Assembly: GCF_039631355.1 (NCBI RefSeq)
Contig: NZ_JBDIVF010000001.1
Span: forward strand, 806,001 to 870,000
DNA from: Uliginosibacterium paludis
Lineage (GTDB): Bacteria > Pseudomonadota > Gammaproteobacteria > Burkholderiales > Rhodocyclaceae
Reading direction: 5' to 3'
DNA: 64,000 nt
In this document: piece after piece, positions 1 to 9,347 of the stretch
Numbering within the stretch: the first letter of the stretch is position 1
Layout of the letters: each line of letters opens with the position of its first letter
Translations under genes and position numbers: made by a program
Notes under the pieces: generated by a model
Databases searched by the model: none
The model's input: only the letters and a program-made list of their open reading frames with translations
What the model was told of the DNA's origin: nothing

Positions 1-242
1 AGACTGCGGCGCAGATAGGGCAGCTGGTTCGCGCGCAGCGCACCGACCTCCTGCCCGCTGACCCACACCTTGCCCGCACTCGGCTTCTCGAGCCCGGCAA
101 TCAGCTTGATCAGCGTGCTCTTGCCCGCACCGGAATGGCCGGCCAGTACCAGCAACTCGCCATGCCGGATTTCCAGGCTCACATCCGACAGCGCCTCATG
201 GCCACCGGGATAACGCTTGGTCACGCGTTCGAAACGGATCAT
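1..242 (-). CDS. ftsE: Cell division ABC transporter ATP-binding protein FtsE (partial)
   Basis: Only the first 80 or so codons are present; the gene runs off the left edge. The protein starts MIRFERVTKRYPGG and carries the Walker A motif GHSGAGKST at about residue 38, followed by LIKLIAGLEKPSAGKVW, which fits FtsE better than other ABC ATPases. FtsE pairs with the membrane protein FtsX at the divisome and controls septal peptidoglycan hydrolases. ftsY lies 3 kb upstream on the same strand; in many proteobacteria ftsY and ftsE are adjacent, so here they are separated by two genes. Confidence 0.93.
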   Translation of the reverse strand, partial: MIRFERVTKRYPGGHEALSDVSLEIRHGELLVLAGHSGAGKSTLIKLIAGLEKPSAGKVWVSGQEVGALRANQLPYLRRS

Positions 243-357
243 CTCAAAGCCAGTCCTGCGGGAAAGCGGAAATTCTAGCCGCAAACACCCGACCCGATGC
301 CGCCACCAATCAAGCACGGGCGGGAAAACGGAAGCCGTCGGCCGCGGGATGAATACA

Positions 358-1935
358 ATGGCATTTCCGCTCATCCCCCGCCTTGCCATGACAGACCTCG
401 ACCAGTTCGGCAGCGCCCTCGCCTCCCGTTTCCCGATCCTCTGCATCGAAACCCATGAAGAGCCTCGTGCCCGCACGCTGCTGCAGCGGCTCGCCGCGGA
501 GCAGGATCTGGCGCTGCATGAATGGAGTGTGGCCGATGGCCTGGTGCATCAGAATTTTCGCTATGGCAGCGAGCGCCAGCCGGCCTGGCAAACTGTGGAC
601 GGCTGGAAGCCGGAGTCCGGCGGGCGCAGCGGGCAGCGTCAGGAGATCCCGGATACCCACGAAATCCAGGCCGCGCTCCAGCATGTCGACAAGCATGGCG
701 AAGCCGGGCTCTATCTGATGTTCGACCCTCACCCCTTCCTGGAGCAAGCGGCCGTGCAACGCCTGATGCGCGAGATCGCCTTCGGTCACGCCGAGCGCTC
801 GCGCACCCTGGTACTGATCGGGCCGCGCATCACGCTGCCGCCCGAGATCGCCCGCCATGCGATCTTCCTGAGCCTGAGCCTGCCGGACGCCACGCGCATC
901 CGCGCCATCTTCGCCGAGGAAATCGAGCTTTTCGCGCGCTCGCGGGAAGGCCGCAAGGTGCAGGGCGAGCAGGCCGCAGCCGATCTGCTGGTGCAGCATC
1001 TGGTCGGCCTCAACGAAGAGGATGTGCGACGCCTGTTGCGGCTCGCCATCCGCGATGACGCCGCCATTACCCGCGCTGACGTGGCCCGGGTGATCCAGGT
1101 CAAGCGCGAGATGTGTGCCGAATCCGCGCTCGAAATCGAATTCACCGCCGGCGACCTCGCCGCGGTGGGTGGCATGCCTCATCTCAAGCGCTGGCTCACG
1201 CTGCGCAAGGCGGCGTTCTCCGGGCAGGACAACGGCCTGCCATGGCCGCGTGGCGTGCTGCTGCTCGGCGTGCAGGGCGCGGGCAAGAGCCTCGCCGCCC
1301 GCACGATTGCAGGCGCCTGGAATGTGCCGCTCGCACGCCTTGATATGGCCAGTCTGTTCGACAAGTTCCAGGGCGAAACCGAGCGCAAGCTGCGCACCGC
1401 ACTCGCGGCGGCGGAGTCGCTCGCGCCCTGCGTGCTGTGGCTCGATGAAGTCGAGAAGGCGCTCGCGCAAGGCTCGGCGGACACCGACGGCGGCCTCGGC
1501 CGGCGGGTGCTGGGCACCGTGCTGACCTGGATGGCCGAGCACGATGCGCGGGTCTTCATCGCCGCCACCGCGAACGACGTGCGCGCGCTGCCGCCCGAAC
1601 TGATGCGCAAGGGGCGCTTCGACGAAATCTTCTTCGTCGATCTGCCGGATGCCGGCACGCGCAGCGACATCCTGCGCATCCACCTCGCACGTCGCAAGCA
1701 TGACCCCGCCCGCTTCGACCTCGATCAGCTCGCCCGTGCGAGCGAGGGCTTCACCGGCGCCGAAATCGAGCAGGCGATCGTGGCTGCGATGTACGAAGCC
1801 CATGCCGCGCGAAGCCCTCTGGACAGCGCTCAGCTCGCGGCCGAAATGGCCCGCACTCGGCCCCTGTCGATACTGATGGCGGAGTCGATGGCCGAGCTGC
1901 GCAGCTGGGCGCAGGCGCGCACCGTACTGGCGTAA
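358..1935 (+). CDS. Ycf46-like AAA+ family ATPase
   Basis: A protein of about 525 aa with one C-terminal AAA+ module: Walker A GVQGAGKS near residue 304, Walker B VLWLDEVEK near 358, and a distal arginine region MRKGRFDEIFF. The N-terminal part (DLDQFGSALASRFPILCIETHEEPRA) resembles the degenerate first half of Ycf46-type ATPases of cyanobacteria and plastids. The start was placed at 358 because GGGA lies 8 nt upstream; 349 and 388 are alternatives. It is divergent from ftsE. Family roles are poorly defined, and substrate and partner cannot be read from the sequence. Confidence 0.85.
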   Translation: MAFPLIPRLAMTDLDQFGSALASRFPILCIETHEEPRARTLLQRLAAEQDLALHEWSVADGLVHQNFRYGSERQPAWQTVDGWKPESGGRSGQRQEIPDTHEIQAALQHVDKHGEAGLYLMFDPHPFLEQAAVQRLMREIAFGHAERSRTLVLIGPRITLPPEIARHAIFLSLSLPDATRIRAIFAEEIELFARSREGRKVQGEQAAADLLVQHLVGLNEEDVRRLLRLAIRDDAAITRADVARVIQVKREMCAESALEIEFTAGDLAAVGGMPHLKRWLTLRKAAFSGQDNGLPWPRGVLLLGVQGAGKSLAARTIAGAWNVPLARLDMASLFDKFQGETERKLRTALAAAESLAPCVLWLDEVEKALAQGSADTDGGLGRRVLGTVLTWMAEHDARVFIAATANDVRALPPELMRKGRFDEIFFVDLPDAGTRSDILRIHLARRKHDPARFDLDQLARASEGFTGAEIEQAIVAAMYEAHAARSPLDSAQLAAEMARTRPLSILMAESMAELRSWAQARTVLA

Positions 1936-1937
1936 AA

Positions 1938-1957
1938 AGGGCGCCAGAAGGCGCCCT
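1938..1957 (-). terminator. Intrinsic terminator of the exported hydrolase gene
   Basis: An 8-bp perfect stem (AGGGCGCC / GGCGCCCT) with a 4-nt loop. Read on the minus strand it is followed by five T residues, so it suits the minus-strand hydrolase gene ending at 2061. On the plus strand it may also stop the AAA+ gene, whose stop codon is directly in front of it. Confidence 0.75.
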
Positions 1958-2060
1958 CGTTTGCAGCTTCAAAGCTGGAAGGAAAGTTGTCGCGAGCGGA
2001 TCAATCCGCTGAACGCCGCCGCCTCGAGCAGGGCCCGCGCAACGGATTCGCCTTCGGCCT

Positions 2061-3218
2061 TCAGCGCTTGATGCCGAACTGGCGATCCAGCCAGTCGTAG
2101 GCATAGTCCTGCTGCGGGGCCTCGAACACATGGCCGCCCGGCCAGACCTTGCTCTCGAATTTCTCGCCAGCCTTCCAGGCGCCCCAGATGCCTTCCATCT
2201 TGGCAAACGCCTGCTTCACAGAATCCATCGGGAAGAGCACATCCTTCTCGCCAGCATAGATCAGCATCGGTTTCGGTGCGGCCAGACCGGCCACATCGGG
2301 GTAGTCGAGGTAGTGCAGCAGGCCCGGATGCAGCATCTGCCAGGCCGAGCCACCACGCAGCTGGTTGTTGCCCGGCACCATCAGGCCTTCGCCGGTCGCC
2401 ATCCAGTTCACGGCAACCGATGCAGTCACCGCATCGCTCAATGCCGCGGCCTGCCAGGCGCGGAAAGCGCCCATCGAGAAACCGACGGCTGCCACCTGCT
2501 TCTTGTTCACCTCGGGCAGGCTGGCGACGAACTCCGCCGCACGCGTGTCTTCAAGCGCCATCAGGCCCGCCAGCGAGGAGCCCATGTTGAACATGTTGGC
2601 GGCCAGCGCCTGCTGCGCCTCGTAAGTCATGCCGGCGCGATCGCCCCAGCCGAGCGCATCGGTGGCGAACACCACATAGCCGCGCTTGGCGAGTTCATCG
2701 CCCGGGAAGCGTTCGGTGAAGAACTTCTTGGCCCAGCCCTGCGCGGACGCGAGCTTCGCCTCGTCATTCCACGGCTCGATCCACTTTTCCTTGCCGATGT
2801 CGAACTTCGAGCCGTGGTCGTGATACATCACCGCCGCGGGGAAAGGCCCCTTGCCCTTGGGCACCAGCAGCAGGCCGGCCACGCGGCTCTCGGCCGTCAG
2901 GTTGAAGATCAGCTTGCGCGCCACATAGCTGCCGCGGTCGACTTCGGAGATCACCTGCGAATCGAAAGGCGTGGCGTCGGGCGCCTGCCAGGTGAGCTCC
3001 CAGGCCTTGGCCCGGCCTGCCTTGCGCCAGGCCGCCATGTCCTTCACCGCAGGGCTCCAGCCCTGCACCGGGCTCATCTTCTGCTTGAGCTGTGCGGCGA
3101 TCGCCGGCAGGTTGTCTTTCGTGACACCCGTTGTCTGATATTCGAGGTTTGCAGCCATTCCGGCTCCGGCAAAAGTCAACGCACCAATACCCGCCAGCAA
3201 TCTGCAGCGCATATCCAT
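2061..3218 (-). CDS. Exported alpha/beta hydrolase (dienelactone hydrolase / acetyl-xylan esterase-like)
   Basis: 385 aa with an N-terminal signal peptide (hydrophobic LLAGIGALTFAGAGMAA, cleavage near residue 22), so probably periplasmic or secreted. The fold is indicated by AAVMYHDHG after a beta strand, the nucleophile elbow GFSMGAF near residue 243, an acid loop after LIYAGEKDVLF, and a likely catalytic His in GGHVFEAP near the C-terminus. This matches the large esterase group around dienelactone hydrolases. The substrate is unknown. It interrupts the usual ftsY-ftsE neighbourhood. Confidence 0.8.
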   Translation of the reverse strand: MDMRCRLLAGIGALTFAGAGMAANLEYQTTGVTKDNLPAIAAQLKQKMSPVQGWSPAVKDMAAWRKAGRAKAWELTWQAPDATPFDSQVISEVDRGSYVARKLIFNLTAESRVAGLLLVPKGKGPFPAAVMYHDHGSKFDIGKEKWIEPWNDEAKLASAQGWAKKFFTERFPGDELAKRGYVVFATDALGWGDRAGMTYEAQQALAANMFNMGSSLAGLMALEDTRAAEFVASLPEVNKKQVAAVGFSMGAFRAWQAAALSDAVTASVAVNWMATGEGLMVPGNNQLRGGSAWQMLHPGLLHYLDYPDVAGLAAPKPMLIYAGEKDVLFPMDSVKQAFAKMEGIWGAWKAGEKFESKVWPGGHVFEAPQQDYAYDWLDRQFGIKR

Positions 3219-3260
3219 TTTTTGTCTCCTTGGTTCTTATGGATGCTGGCGTCGGCCGGC

Positions 3261-4253
3261 TTATGTCGTGTTACCGGTATCCAGCAGCGCATCAACATAC
3301 TCCACAGCGTTGAACGCCTGCAAGTCGTCGATGCCTTCGCCTACGCCGATGAAACGCAGCGGCTTGGGATGGGTGCGGGCGATCGCGGCAATGACGCCGC
3401 CCTTGGCCGTGCCGTCGAGCTTGGTGATGACCAGCCCGGTCACGCCGATAGCCTGGTCGAAAGCCTTGAGCTGGGCGAGTGCGTTCTGCCCCACATTGCC
3501 GTCGAGCACCAGCAGCACTTCATGCGGCCCGCTCGGCTCGGCCTTCTGCACCACGCGACGCACCTTGGCGATTTCTTCCATCAGGTGCAGCTGGGTCGGC
3601 AGGCGGCCGGCGGTGTCGACCATGACGACGTCGATGCCGCGCGCCCGCGCCGCACTGACCGCATCGAAAGCCACGGCGGCCGGGTCACCCCCATCCTGCG
3701 CGATCACCGAGACGTCGTTGCGCCGGCCCCACTCCATCAGCTGCTCACGCGCCGCCGCGCGGAAAGTGTCACCCGCAGCGAGCAGCACACTCTTGCCCTG
3801 GCTCTGGAAATGCCGGGCCAGCTTGCCGATCGAGGTGGTCTTGCCGGCGCCATTGACGCCGGCCAGCATGATGATGAAAGGCTTGTGCGCGTCAGGCTGC
3901 ATCGGCTGCTGCAGCGGAGTGAGCAGCTTGACGAGGATCTCGCCCAGCGCCGCGCGCAGCTGCTCGCCGGTTTCGAGCTTGTCGTGCTTCCAGCGCCGGC
4001 GCAGCTCGGCCAGCAGGGTCTGGGTGGCCTCGACGCCGCAATCGGCCATCAGCAGCGTGGCTTCCAGCTCTTCGAGCAGCTCTTCGTCGATGCGGCGACG
4101 CGAGAAGATGCCACCGATCTGCGAGCTGGTGCGTGACAAGCCGGCTTTCAGGCGCTGCAGCCAGGAGGCCTTCGGCGCTTCGTCCTGCGCCGGGCTCGTC
4201 TGCGTGGCCGGCGCGGCCTCGCCGGCTTCGGATTTCTTGAAGAAACTAAACAT
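3261..4253 (-). CDS. ftsY: Signal recognition particle receptor FtsY
   Basis: 330 aa. This is the GTPase that docks SRP-ribosome complexes at the inner membrane for co-translational insertion. It has a short acidic/Ala-rich A region, then the N domain (EELLEELEATLLMADCGVEAT), G1 GVNGAGKTTSIGKLA, the insertion box with AAGDTFRAAAREQL, G3 VDTAGRLPTQ and G4 ITKLDGTAKGG. The A domain is much shorter than in E. coli (about 500 aa), as is common outside enterics. It is divergent from the M16 peptidase operon. Confidence 0.97.
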   Translation of the reverse strand: MFSFFKKSEAGEAAPATQTSPAQDEAPKASWLQRLKAGLSRTSSQIGGIFSRRRIDEELLEELEATLLMADCGVEATQTLLAELRRRWKHDKLETGEQLRAALGEILVKLLTPLQQPMQPDAHKPFIIMLAGVNGAGKTTSIGKLARHFQSQGKSVLLAAGDTFRAAAREQLMEWGRRNDVSVIAQDGGDPAAVAFDAVSAARARGIDVVMVDTAGRLPTQLHLMEEIAKVRRVVQKAEPSGPHEVLLVLDGNVGQNALAQLKAFDQAIGVTGLVITKLDGTAKGGVIAAIARTHPKPLRFIGVGEGIDDLQAFNAVEYVDALLDTGNTT

Positions 4254-4325
4254 GGGCGTGCGGCTCTATGATGCGTGTCCGGCGCGCATGCGCCGGCCGG
4301 TGAAAATGAAGAGGAAGTCTAACAG

Positions 4326-5678
4326 ATGCACCTGCCTCGCCTTCTGGGCCTGACCCTGTCGGGCCTGCTGCTGGCCACGGCCTTGCCGGCCCGCGCCAAC
4401 CCTTTCGAGACCACGCTGGCCAACGGCCTGCGGCTGATCGTGAAGGAAGACCATCGCGCGCCCACCGTGACCCACATGGTCTGGTACCGCGTCGGCGCCA
4501 TGGATGAGACCACCGGCACGACCGGCGTTGCCCATGCGCTGGAGCACATGATGTTCAAGGGCACCGAGACCGTCGGCCCCGGCAAATTCAACAGGCGGGT
4601 GGCTGCCGTCGGCGGCGCGGACAACGCCTTCACCACGCAGGACTACACCGCCTATTTCCAGCAGGTACCACGTGAAGGCCTGGCCGAGATGATGACGCTG
4701 GAAGCCGACCGCATGGCTCATCTCCGGATTGATGACGGACTTTTCGCCAAGGAACTCGCTGTCATCCGAGAGGAGCGCCGGCTGCGCATCGAGGACCAGC
4801 CGCGCGCCCGCCTGGCCGAGACACTGATGGCGTCGATCTACCAGGCGCATCCCTATGGCCACCCGGTGATCGGTTGGCCCACCGATCTCGATCAGCTTGA
4901 TGCGCAGGATGTGCGCGACTGGTACCAGCGCTGGTACAGCCCGGGCAACGCAACGGTCGTGATCGTGGGGGATGTCGCACACGAGGAAGTTTTCCGGCTC
5001 GCGGAATCCCTCTACGGCCCGCTTGCGGCACGCGCACTGCCCGCGCGCAAGCTGCCGGCCGAACCGCCGCAGCATGGCATTCGCCGTGTCACGCTCGAAG
5101 CGCCTGCCGAACTGCCCTATCTGATGCTTGCCTGGCGCGTGCCGGCGCTCGCGAGTGCGGACACCACCTCGCCGGCGGCCCGCTCGGCACTCGCCCTGCA
5201 GGTACTGGCAGCAGTGCTCGATGCTTACGACGGTGCCCGGCTCAACCGCCACCTCGTGCGCGAGCGCCGGCTTGCACAATCGGTCGGCGCGTCGTCCGAC
5301 CCGGTGTCACGTGGCCGCGAGAATCTGTTCATTCTCGAAGGCGTACCGGCAGGCCATACCGGCCTCGCGGAGCTTGAGAGCGCACTGCGGGCGGAGGTCC
5401 GCCGGGTGGCAGACAAGGGCGTGAGCGCCGACGAGCTCGCCCGCATCAAGGCGCAGTTGCTCGCCGGGAAGGTGTTCGCGCGTGACTCGAACATGGGCCA
5501 GGCCATGCAGATCGGCGGACTCGAGATGGCCGGTTTCTCCTGGCGTGACGCGGATCCGCTCACCGAAGCCCTGCGTGGCGTCCGCGCCGAGGAAGTCCGC
5601 GCGGCCGCCCGCCTGCTGCTCGACAACACCCGTCTCACCGTCGCCACGCTGATTCCCGTTCCCGCAGACCGCCCATGA
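4326..5678 (+). CDS. Periplasmic M16 family zinc peptidase (catalytic subunit)
   Basis: 450 aa with a signal peptide (LPRLLGLTLSGLLLATALPARA). The inverted zinc motif HALEH sits about residues 69-73 (HALEHMMFKG), and the third ligand region is ELAVIREERRLRIEDQP about 75 residues later, so this subunit should be active. The C-terminal M16 domain follows. The stop codon overlaps the start of the next gene, which encodes a paralogue lacking the zinc motif. Such pairs form heterodimers in the pitrilysin/processing peptidase family. Confidence 0.93.
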   Translation: MHLPRLLGLTLSGLLLATALPARANPFETTLANGLRLIVKEDHRAPTVTHMVWYRVGAMDETTGTTGVAHALEHMMFKGTETVGPGKFNRRVAAVGGADNAFTTQDYTAYFQQVPREGLAEMMTLEADRMAHLRIDDGLFAKELAVIREERRLRIEDQPRARLAETLMASIYQAHPYGHPVIGWPTDLDQLDAQDVRDWYQRWYSPGNATVVIVGDVAHEEVFRLAESLYGPLAARALPARKLPAEPPQHGIRRVTLEAPAELPYLMLAWRVPALASADTTSPAARSALALQVLAAVLDAYDGARLNRHLVRERRLAQSVGASSDPVSRGRENLFILEGVPAGHTGLAELESALRAEVRRVADKGVSADELARIKAQLLAGKVFARDSNMGQAMQIGGLEMAGFSWRDADPLTEALRGVRAEEVRAAARLLLDNTRLTVATLIPVPADRP

Positions 5679-6976
5679 CACGCCCGCTCGCCGCATTCCT
5701 GCTCGCCCTGCTCGTCGCCCCTGCGGCGGCAGCTCCCGAGGTCCAGCGCTGGACCCGCCCCGAAGGCACCCGCATCCAGCTGGCCGAAAACCATGAGCTG
5801 CCGATGCTCGACGTCCGCATCGATTTCGCCGCCGGCGCCGCCTGGGATCCGCCCGGCAAGAGCGGCGTGGCCGCGCTGACCAATGCCCTGCTCGATGCCG
5901 GCGCCGGTCAGGGAGGCGAGCAGCTCGATGAACACGCGCTGGCCGATCGCCTTGCCGATATCGCCGCACAGCTGGGTGGCGGCATTGACGACGACCGCGC
6001 CAGCCTGAGCCTGCGCGTGCTGAGCACGCCGGCAGAGCGCGATCGCGCGGTCGCGCTGATGAGTCTCGTCCTGGCCCGGCCGACCTTTCCGGCGAGCGTG
6101 CTGAACCGGGAGCGCCAGCGCTCGATCGCAGCCCTGCGCGAGTCGCGCAGCACACCGGGCGGGCGCCTGGCCGAGGCTTTCGCACCCGCGGTGTATGGCG
6201 ACCACGCCTATGGCCGGGTCAGTAATGAAGCCTCGCTTGCCCGGATCAGCCGCCGTGATCTGCTCGACTTCCACCAGCGCTACTACACGCGTGCGAACGC
6301 ACTGATCACGCTGGTGGGCGACATCCGGCGCAGCGAAGCCGAAGCGCTGGTTTCGACCCTGCTGGCCGGCCTGCCTCGCGGCAGCACGCCGACCGCCCTC
6401 CCCCGCCCGAACCCGTCCGCGGGCCGGATGCTCCGGCTGGCGATGGATTCGAGCCAGGCGCATATCGCGCTCGGCCTGCCGGCCGTCCCGCGCGACGACC
6501 CCGATCTGCTGGCCCTGTCGGTCGGCAACCATGTGCTGGGAGGCGGAGGCTTCAATTCGCGCCTGATGAAGGAAATCCGGGACGCCCGCGGTCTGGCCTA
6601 TGGCGTCTCAAGCGGCTTCGACGCCCAGGCCTTTGGCGGCGTATTCGCGATCCAGCTTGAAACGCGTGCCACTCAGGCCGACGAGGCGGTCAAGGTGGTC
6701 CGCGAAACCCTGGCGCGATTCCTGCGCGAAGGGCCCGACGAGGCCGAGCTGGAAGCCGCCAGAACGAATCTGATCAACAGCCTGGCCCTGAGCCTCGACA
6801 GCAACGCCAAGCTGCTCGGCGAGCTTGCGGACCTGGGTTTCTACCGCCGCCCGGCGGACTCGCTCGAAACCTATCCGGCCCGTGTCCGCGCCGTCACGCT
6901 CGAGCAGGTCCGGGCCGCCTTCGCCCGGCATGTCAATCCGGAGCAGCTGGTCACCGTGATCGTCGGTGGCAGGTAG
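5675..6976 (+). CDS. Periplasmic M16 family peptidase-like protein (non-catalytic subunit)
   Basis: 433 aa with a signal peptide (LAAFLLALLVAPAAAA). It has the M16 fold, but where HxxEH should be the sequence is GVAALTNALLDAG, so no zinc can be bound there. The glycine-rich loop GNHVLGGGGFNSRLMKEIRDARGLAYGV typical of the M16 C-terminal domain is intact. The start overlaps the active subunit by 4 nt (ATGA), implying translational coupling and a 1:1 complex. Partner and function are inferred from the family. Confidence 0.92.
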   Translation: MTRPLAAFLLALLVAPAAAAPEVQRWTRPEGTRIQLAENHELPMLDVRIDFAAGAAWDPPGKSGVAALTNALLDAGAGQGGEQLDEHALADRLADIAAQLGGGIDDDRASLSLRVLSTPAERDRAVALMSLVLARPTFPASVLNRERQRSIAALRESRSTPGGRLAEAFAPAVYGDHAYGRVSNEASLARISRRDLLDFHQRYYTRANALITLVGDIRRSEAEALVSTLLAGLPRGSTPTALPRPNPSAGRMLRLAMDSSQAHIALGLPAVPRDDPDLLALSVGNHVLGGGGFNSRLMKEIRDARGLAYGVSSGFDAQAFGGVFAIQLETRATQADEAVKVVRETLARFLREGPDEAELEAARTNLINSLALSLDSNAKLLGELADLGFYRRPADSLETYPARVRAVTLEQVRAAFARHVNPEQLVTVIVGGR

Positions 6977-6990
6977 CAACGCGCGGCGGG

Positions 6991-8121
6991 CTAGATGAAG
7001 CGGCCGTCCCGCGTGAGCATGGCGAGCTGGATGCGCTCGCTCGCCCGCTCGTTCGCCAGCTCCACCTTCCAGCCGCCCAGATCCAGCGTGCCGATGCGGT
7101 TGCGGGCGTTCTGCGCCAGACGGCTCGGGCTGTCGGACTTGCGCAGCACGGCAATCAGCGCCTGGGCCGCCATATAGCCTTCAAGCGACATCGCGGTCGG
7201 CGCTTCATCCATGTAGCGCGCGAGCGTCTTCTTGAATGAGGCCACCACCGGAATCAGCGTGTTGGCCGGGTCCGGCACGGCACGCGCCACCATCATGCCC
7301 TGCGCACCACCGGCGCCGAGAATCTGCTGCACCGTGGCCACATCCACCATCGACCCCAGGCAGATGAACAGTGCCGGGCTGGCCGCGCGCATCGGCTTGA
7401 GGAGCTGGCTGGCCGAAAACGCATCCGCCATGATGATCACCGCCTGGATGCGATCTGCGGCCACCGCCTTGATCAGGGCGGCCGCATTGCTCGCCCCGTC
7501 CTTCAGCACATAGTCGCGGGGCTTCTCGATGCCGAGTGCCGGCAAGCCCGCCACCGCAGCCTTGACCGAGGCGAGCATCGACGCGGACTCGGTGTGGATG
7601 ATGGCCAGCCGGGACAGCGTCATGTTCGAGAGACGGCGGATGATCTGCTGCATTTCTTCCGCGCTGCCCGGATGCAGGTACACCGCCCGGCCGCGCGCCG
7701 CATCGTGATCCAGCCCGCTCAGGGGCGCGAAGAGATCGACGCCGGACCTGCGGAACACCTCGCTGCGACTCACCGCTTCGACACAGGCTTCGGAGCAGAA
7801 GCCGAAGAGCACGTCGGCCCGCGAGTTTTCGATCAGCTCGGTGGCGTTGGCCACTGCACGGGCGGGCTCGCCGCCGTCATCGAGCTGCAGCAGGCGGATG
7901 CTGCGGCCGCCGATGCCGCCGGACTGGTTGAGCTGGTCGAAAGCGACCTTTGCCCCGGTGAAATAGTCCCGCCCGATGTTCTGCATGAGGCCGGAGAGAT
8001 CCACGCTCTGCCCCACCACGATGGCCTGCCGGTTGCCTCCGTCCTGCGCCCATGCACGACCCGGCATGGCCTGCAACACCGCTGCCGAAAGAGACCCCGC
8101 CAGAAACGCCCGCCTGTTCAT
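6991..8121 (-). CDS. Periplasmic substrate-binding protein, branched-chain amino acid type (Peripla_BP_6)
   Basis: About 376 aa. The start was set at 8121 because GGAGG lies just upstream and gives the Tat-like leader MNRRAFLAGSLSAAVLQAMPGRAWA. The mature part (IVVGQSVDLSGLMQNIGRDYFTGAKVAFDQLN, then GGIGGRSIRLLQLDDGG) is typical of LivJ-like receptors of HAAT ABC importers. No permease or ATPase gene is nearby, so it may serve a distant transporter or a sensory role. It is convergent with the M16 pair. Confidence 0.85.
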   Translation of the reverse strand: MNRRAFLAGSLSAAVLQAMPGRAWAQDGGNRQAIVVGQSVDLSGLMQNIGRDYFTGAKVAFDQLNQSGGIGGRSIRLLQLDDGGEPARAVANATELIENSRADVLFGFCSEACVEAVSRSEVFRRSGVDLFAPLSGLDHDAARGRAVYLHPGSAEEMQQIIRRLSNMTLSRLAIIHTESASMLASVKAAVAGLPALGIEKPRDYVLKDGASNAAALIKAVAADRIQAVIIMADAFSASQLLKPMRAASPALFICLGSMVDVATVQQILGAGGAQGMMVARAVPDPANTLIPVVASFKKTLARYMDEAPTAMSLEGYMAAQALIAVLRKSDSPSRLAQNARNRIGTLDLGGWKVELANERASERIQLAMLTRDGRFI

Positions 8122-8241
8122 ACCTGCCTCCATGAAAGCCCTTGATGATGGCGAGCGTGGATTAGGGAATTGTGACGGTCAGGCTGGGTCAGGCGCCGTG
8201 AGCGTGCGAAAATGCCGCTTTCAACGAATTTCCCGGACATT

Positions 8242-8793
8242 GTGAGCAAGGTTCGCATCGTCGGTGGTAGCCACCGCTCCCGTCTCATCGAAGTGCCGGA
8301 GGCCATCGGCCTGCGCCCCACGCCCGACCGGGTGAGGGAAACGCTGTTCAACTGGCTCGGCCAGGAGCTCGATGGGCTGGACTGCCTGGATCTGTTTGCC
8401 GGCAGCGGCGCGCTGGGCTTCGAAGCCGCCTCGCGCGGCGCGGCCAGCGTCACGATGGTCGAGCTGGCACCCAAAGTCATGGCGCATCTGCGCAGTACGC
8501 AGGAAAAGCTCCGTTTCGGCAACGTGAAGCTCGTCGCGGCCGACGCGCTGAAACTCGTGCAGAGCACCGTGTCCCGGTACGACCTCGTCCTGCTCGACCC
8601 GCCCTACCGCCAGGGCTGGCTGGAACGGCTCGAGCCCGCCATCCCGACGCTGCTCAAACCGGGCGCCCGGCTCTACCTCGAAGCCGAGAACCCGCAGGAA
8701 TCTTTCGCCGGCCTGACACGGATCAGGCAAGGCAAGGCAGGTCAGGTACACTACGCGCTGTTCGAAAAACCAGCCCCAGGGATTGCCGCATGA
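8242..8793 (+). CDS. rsmD: 16S rRNA (guanine966-N2)-methyltransferase RsmD
   Basis: 184 aa from a GTG start chosen so that the protein begins MSKVRIVGGSHRSRLIEVPE like other RsmD proteins; an ATG at 8212 would add 10 residues. It has SAM motif I LDLFAGSGALGFEAASRG and the catalytic motif LLDPPY of N2-guanine methyltransferases. It methylates G966 of 16S rRNA during 30S assembly. It overlaps coaD by 4 nt, a pairing seen widely in bacteria. Confidence 0.95.
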   Translation: MSKVRIVGGSHRSRLIEVPEAIGLRPTPDRVRETLFNWLGQELDGLDCLDLFAGSGALGFEAASRGAASVTMVELAPKVMAHLRSTQEKLRFGNVKLVAADALKLVQSTVSRYDLVLLDPPYRQGWLERLEPAIPTLLKPGARLYLEAENPQESFAGLTRIRQGKAGQVHYALFEKPAPGIAA

Positions 8794-9278
8794 ACCAGCG
8801 CATCGCCGTCTATCCGGGAACCTTCGATCCGCTCACCCGCGGACACGAGGATCTCCTGCGCCGCAGTGCCCGGCTGTTTGACCGGATCATCCTCGGCGTG
8901 GCTGAAAGCCGCGGCAAGAAGCCGCTCTTCTCGCTCGCCGAACGGGTGGAAATGGCCCATGAAGTGCTGGGTGACCTGCCCAACCTGCAGGTCGTGGGTT
9001 TCTCCGGCCTGCTGATCGAATTCGTGCGGGACCAGGGGGCCAGCGTGATCGTGCGTGGCCTGCGCGCCGTGTCCGACTTCGAATACGAATTCCAGATGGC
9101 GGGCATGAACCGCCGCCTGCATCCCGACGTCGAAACCATGTTCCTGACGCCGGGCGAAGAAAACATGTTCCTCTCCGCCACCATGGTGCGGGAGATCGGC
9201 CTGCTCGGCGGCGACGTGAGCACCTTCGTGCATCCGGCCGTTGCCCGGCGCATCCGCCAGAAACTGCTCGAACTCTGA
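8790..9278 (+). CDS. coaD: Phosphopantetheine adenylyltransferase
   Basis: 162 aa, the normal length for CoaD, which makes dephospho-CoA from 4'-phosphopantetheine and ATP. Seen: YPGTFDPLTRGHEDLLRR (nucleotidyltransferase TxGH motif), the phosphopantetheine-binding block VRGLRAVSDFEYEFQMAGMNRRL, and LSATMVREIG in place of the ISSTxVR signature. ATGA overlap with rsmD. CoaX and CoaE are also encoded in this window, near 43-45 kb. Confidence 0.96.
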   Translation: MNQRIAVYPGTFDPLTRGHEDLLRRSARLFDRIILGVAESRGKKPLFSLAERVEMAHEVLGDLPNLQVVGFSGLLIEFVRDQGASVIVRGLRAVSDFEYEFQMAGMNRRLHPDVETMFLTPGEENMFLSATMVREIGLLGGDVSTFVHPAVARRIRQKLLEL

Positions 9279-9347
9279 CCTGAATGTTCCACCCGGCCAG
9301 CCCGGCATCCGACCGGACGGCCCGCGCATTACCGAAAGGATTGACCC

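Noticed and set aside
2130..4136. 668-codon plus-strand open frame
   Set aside because: Antisense to the hydrolase and ftsY genes, both clearly real; a high-GC shadow frame.
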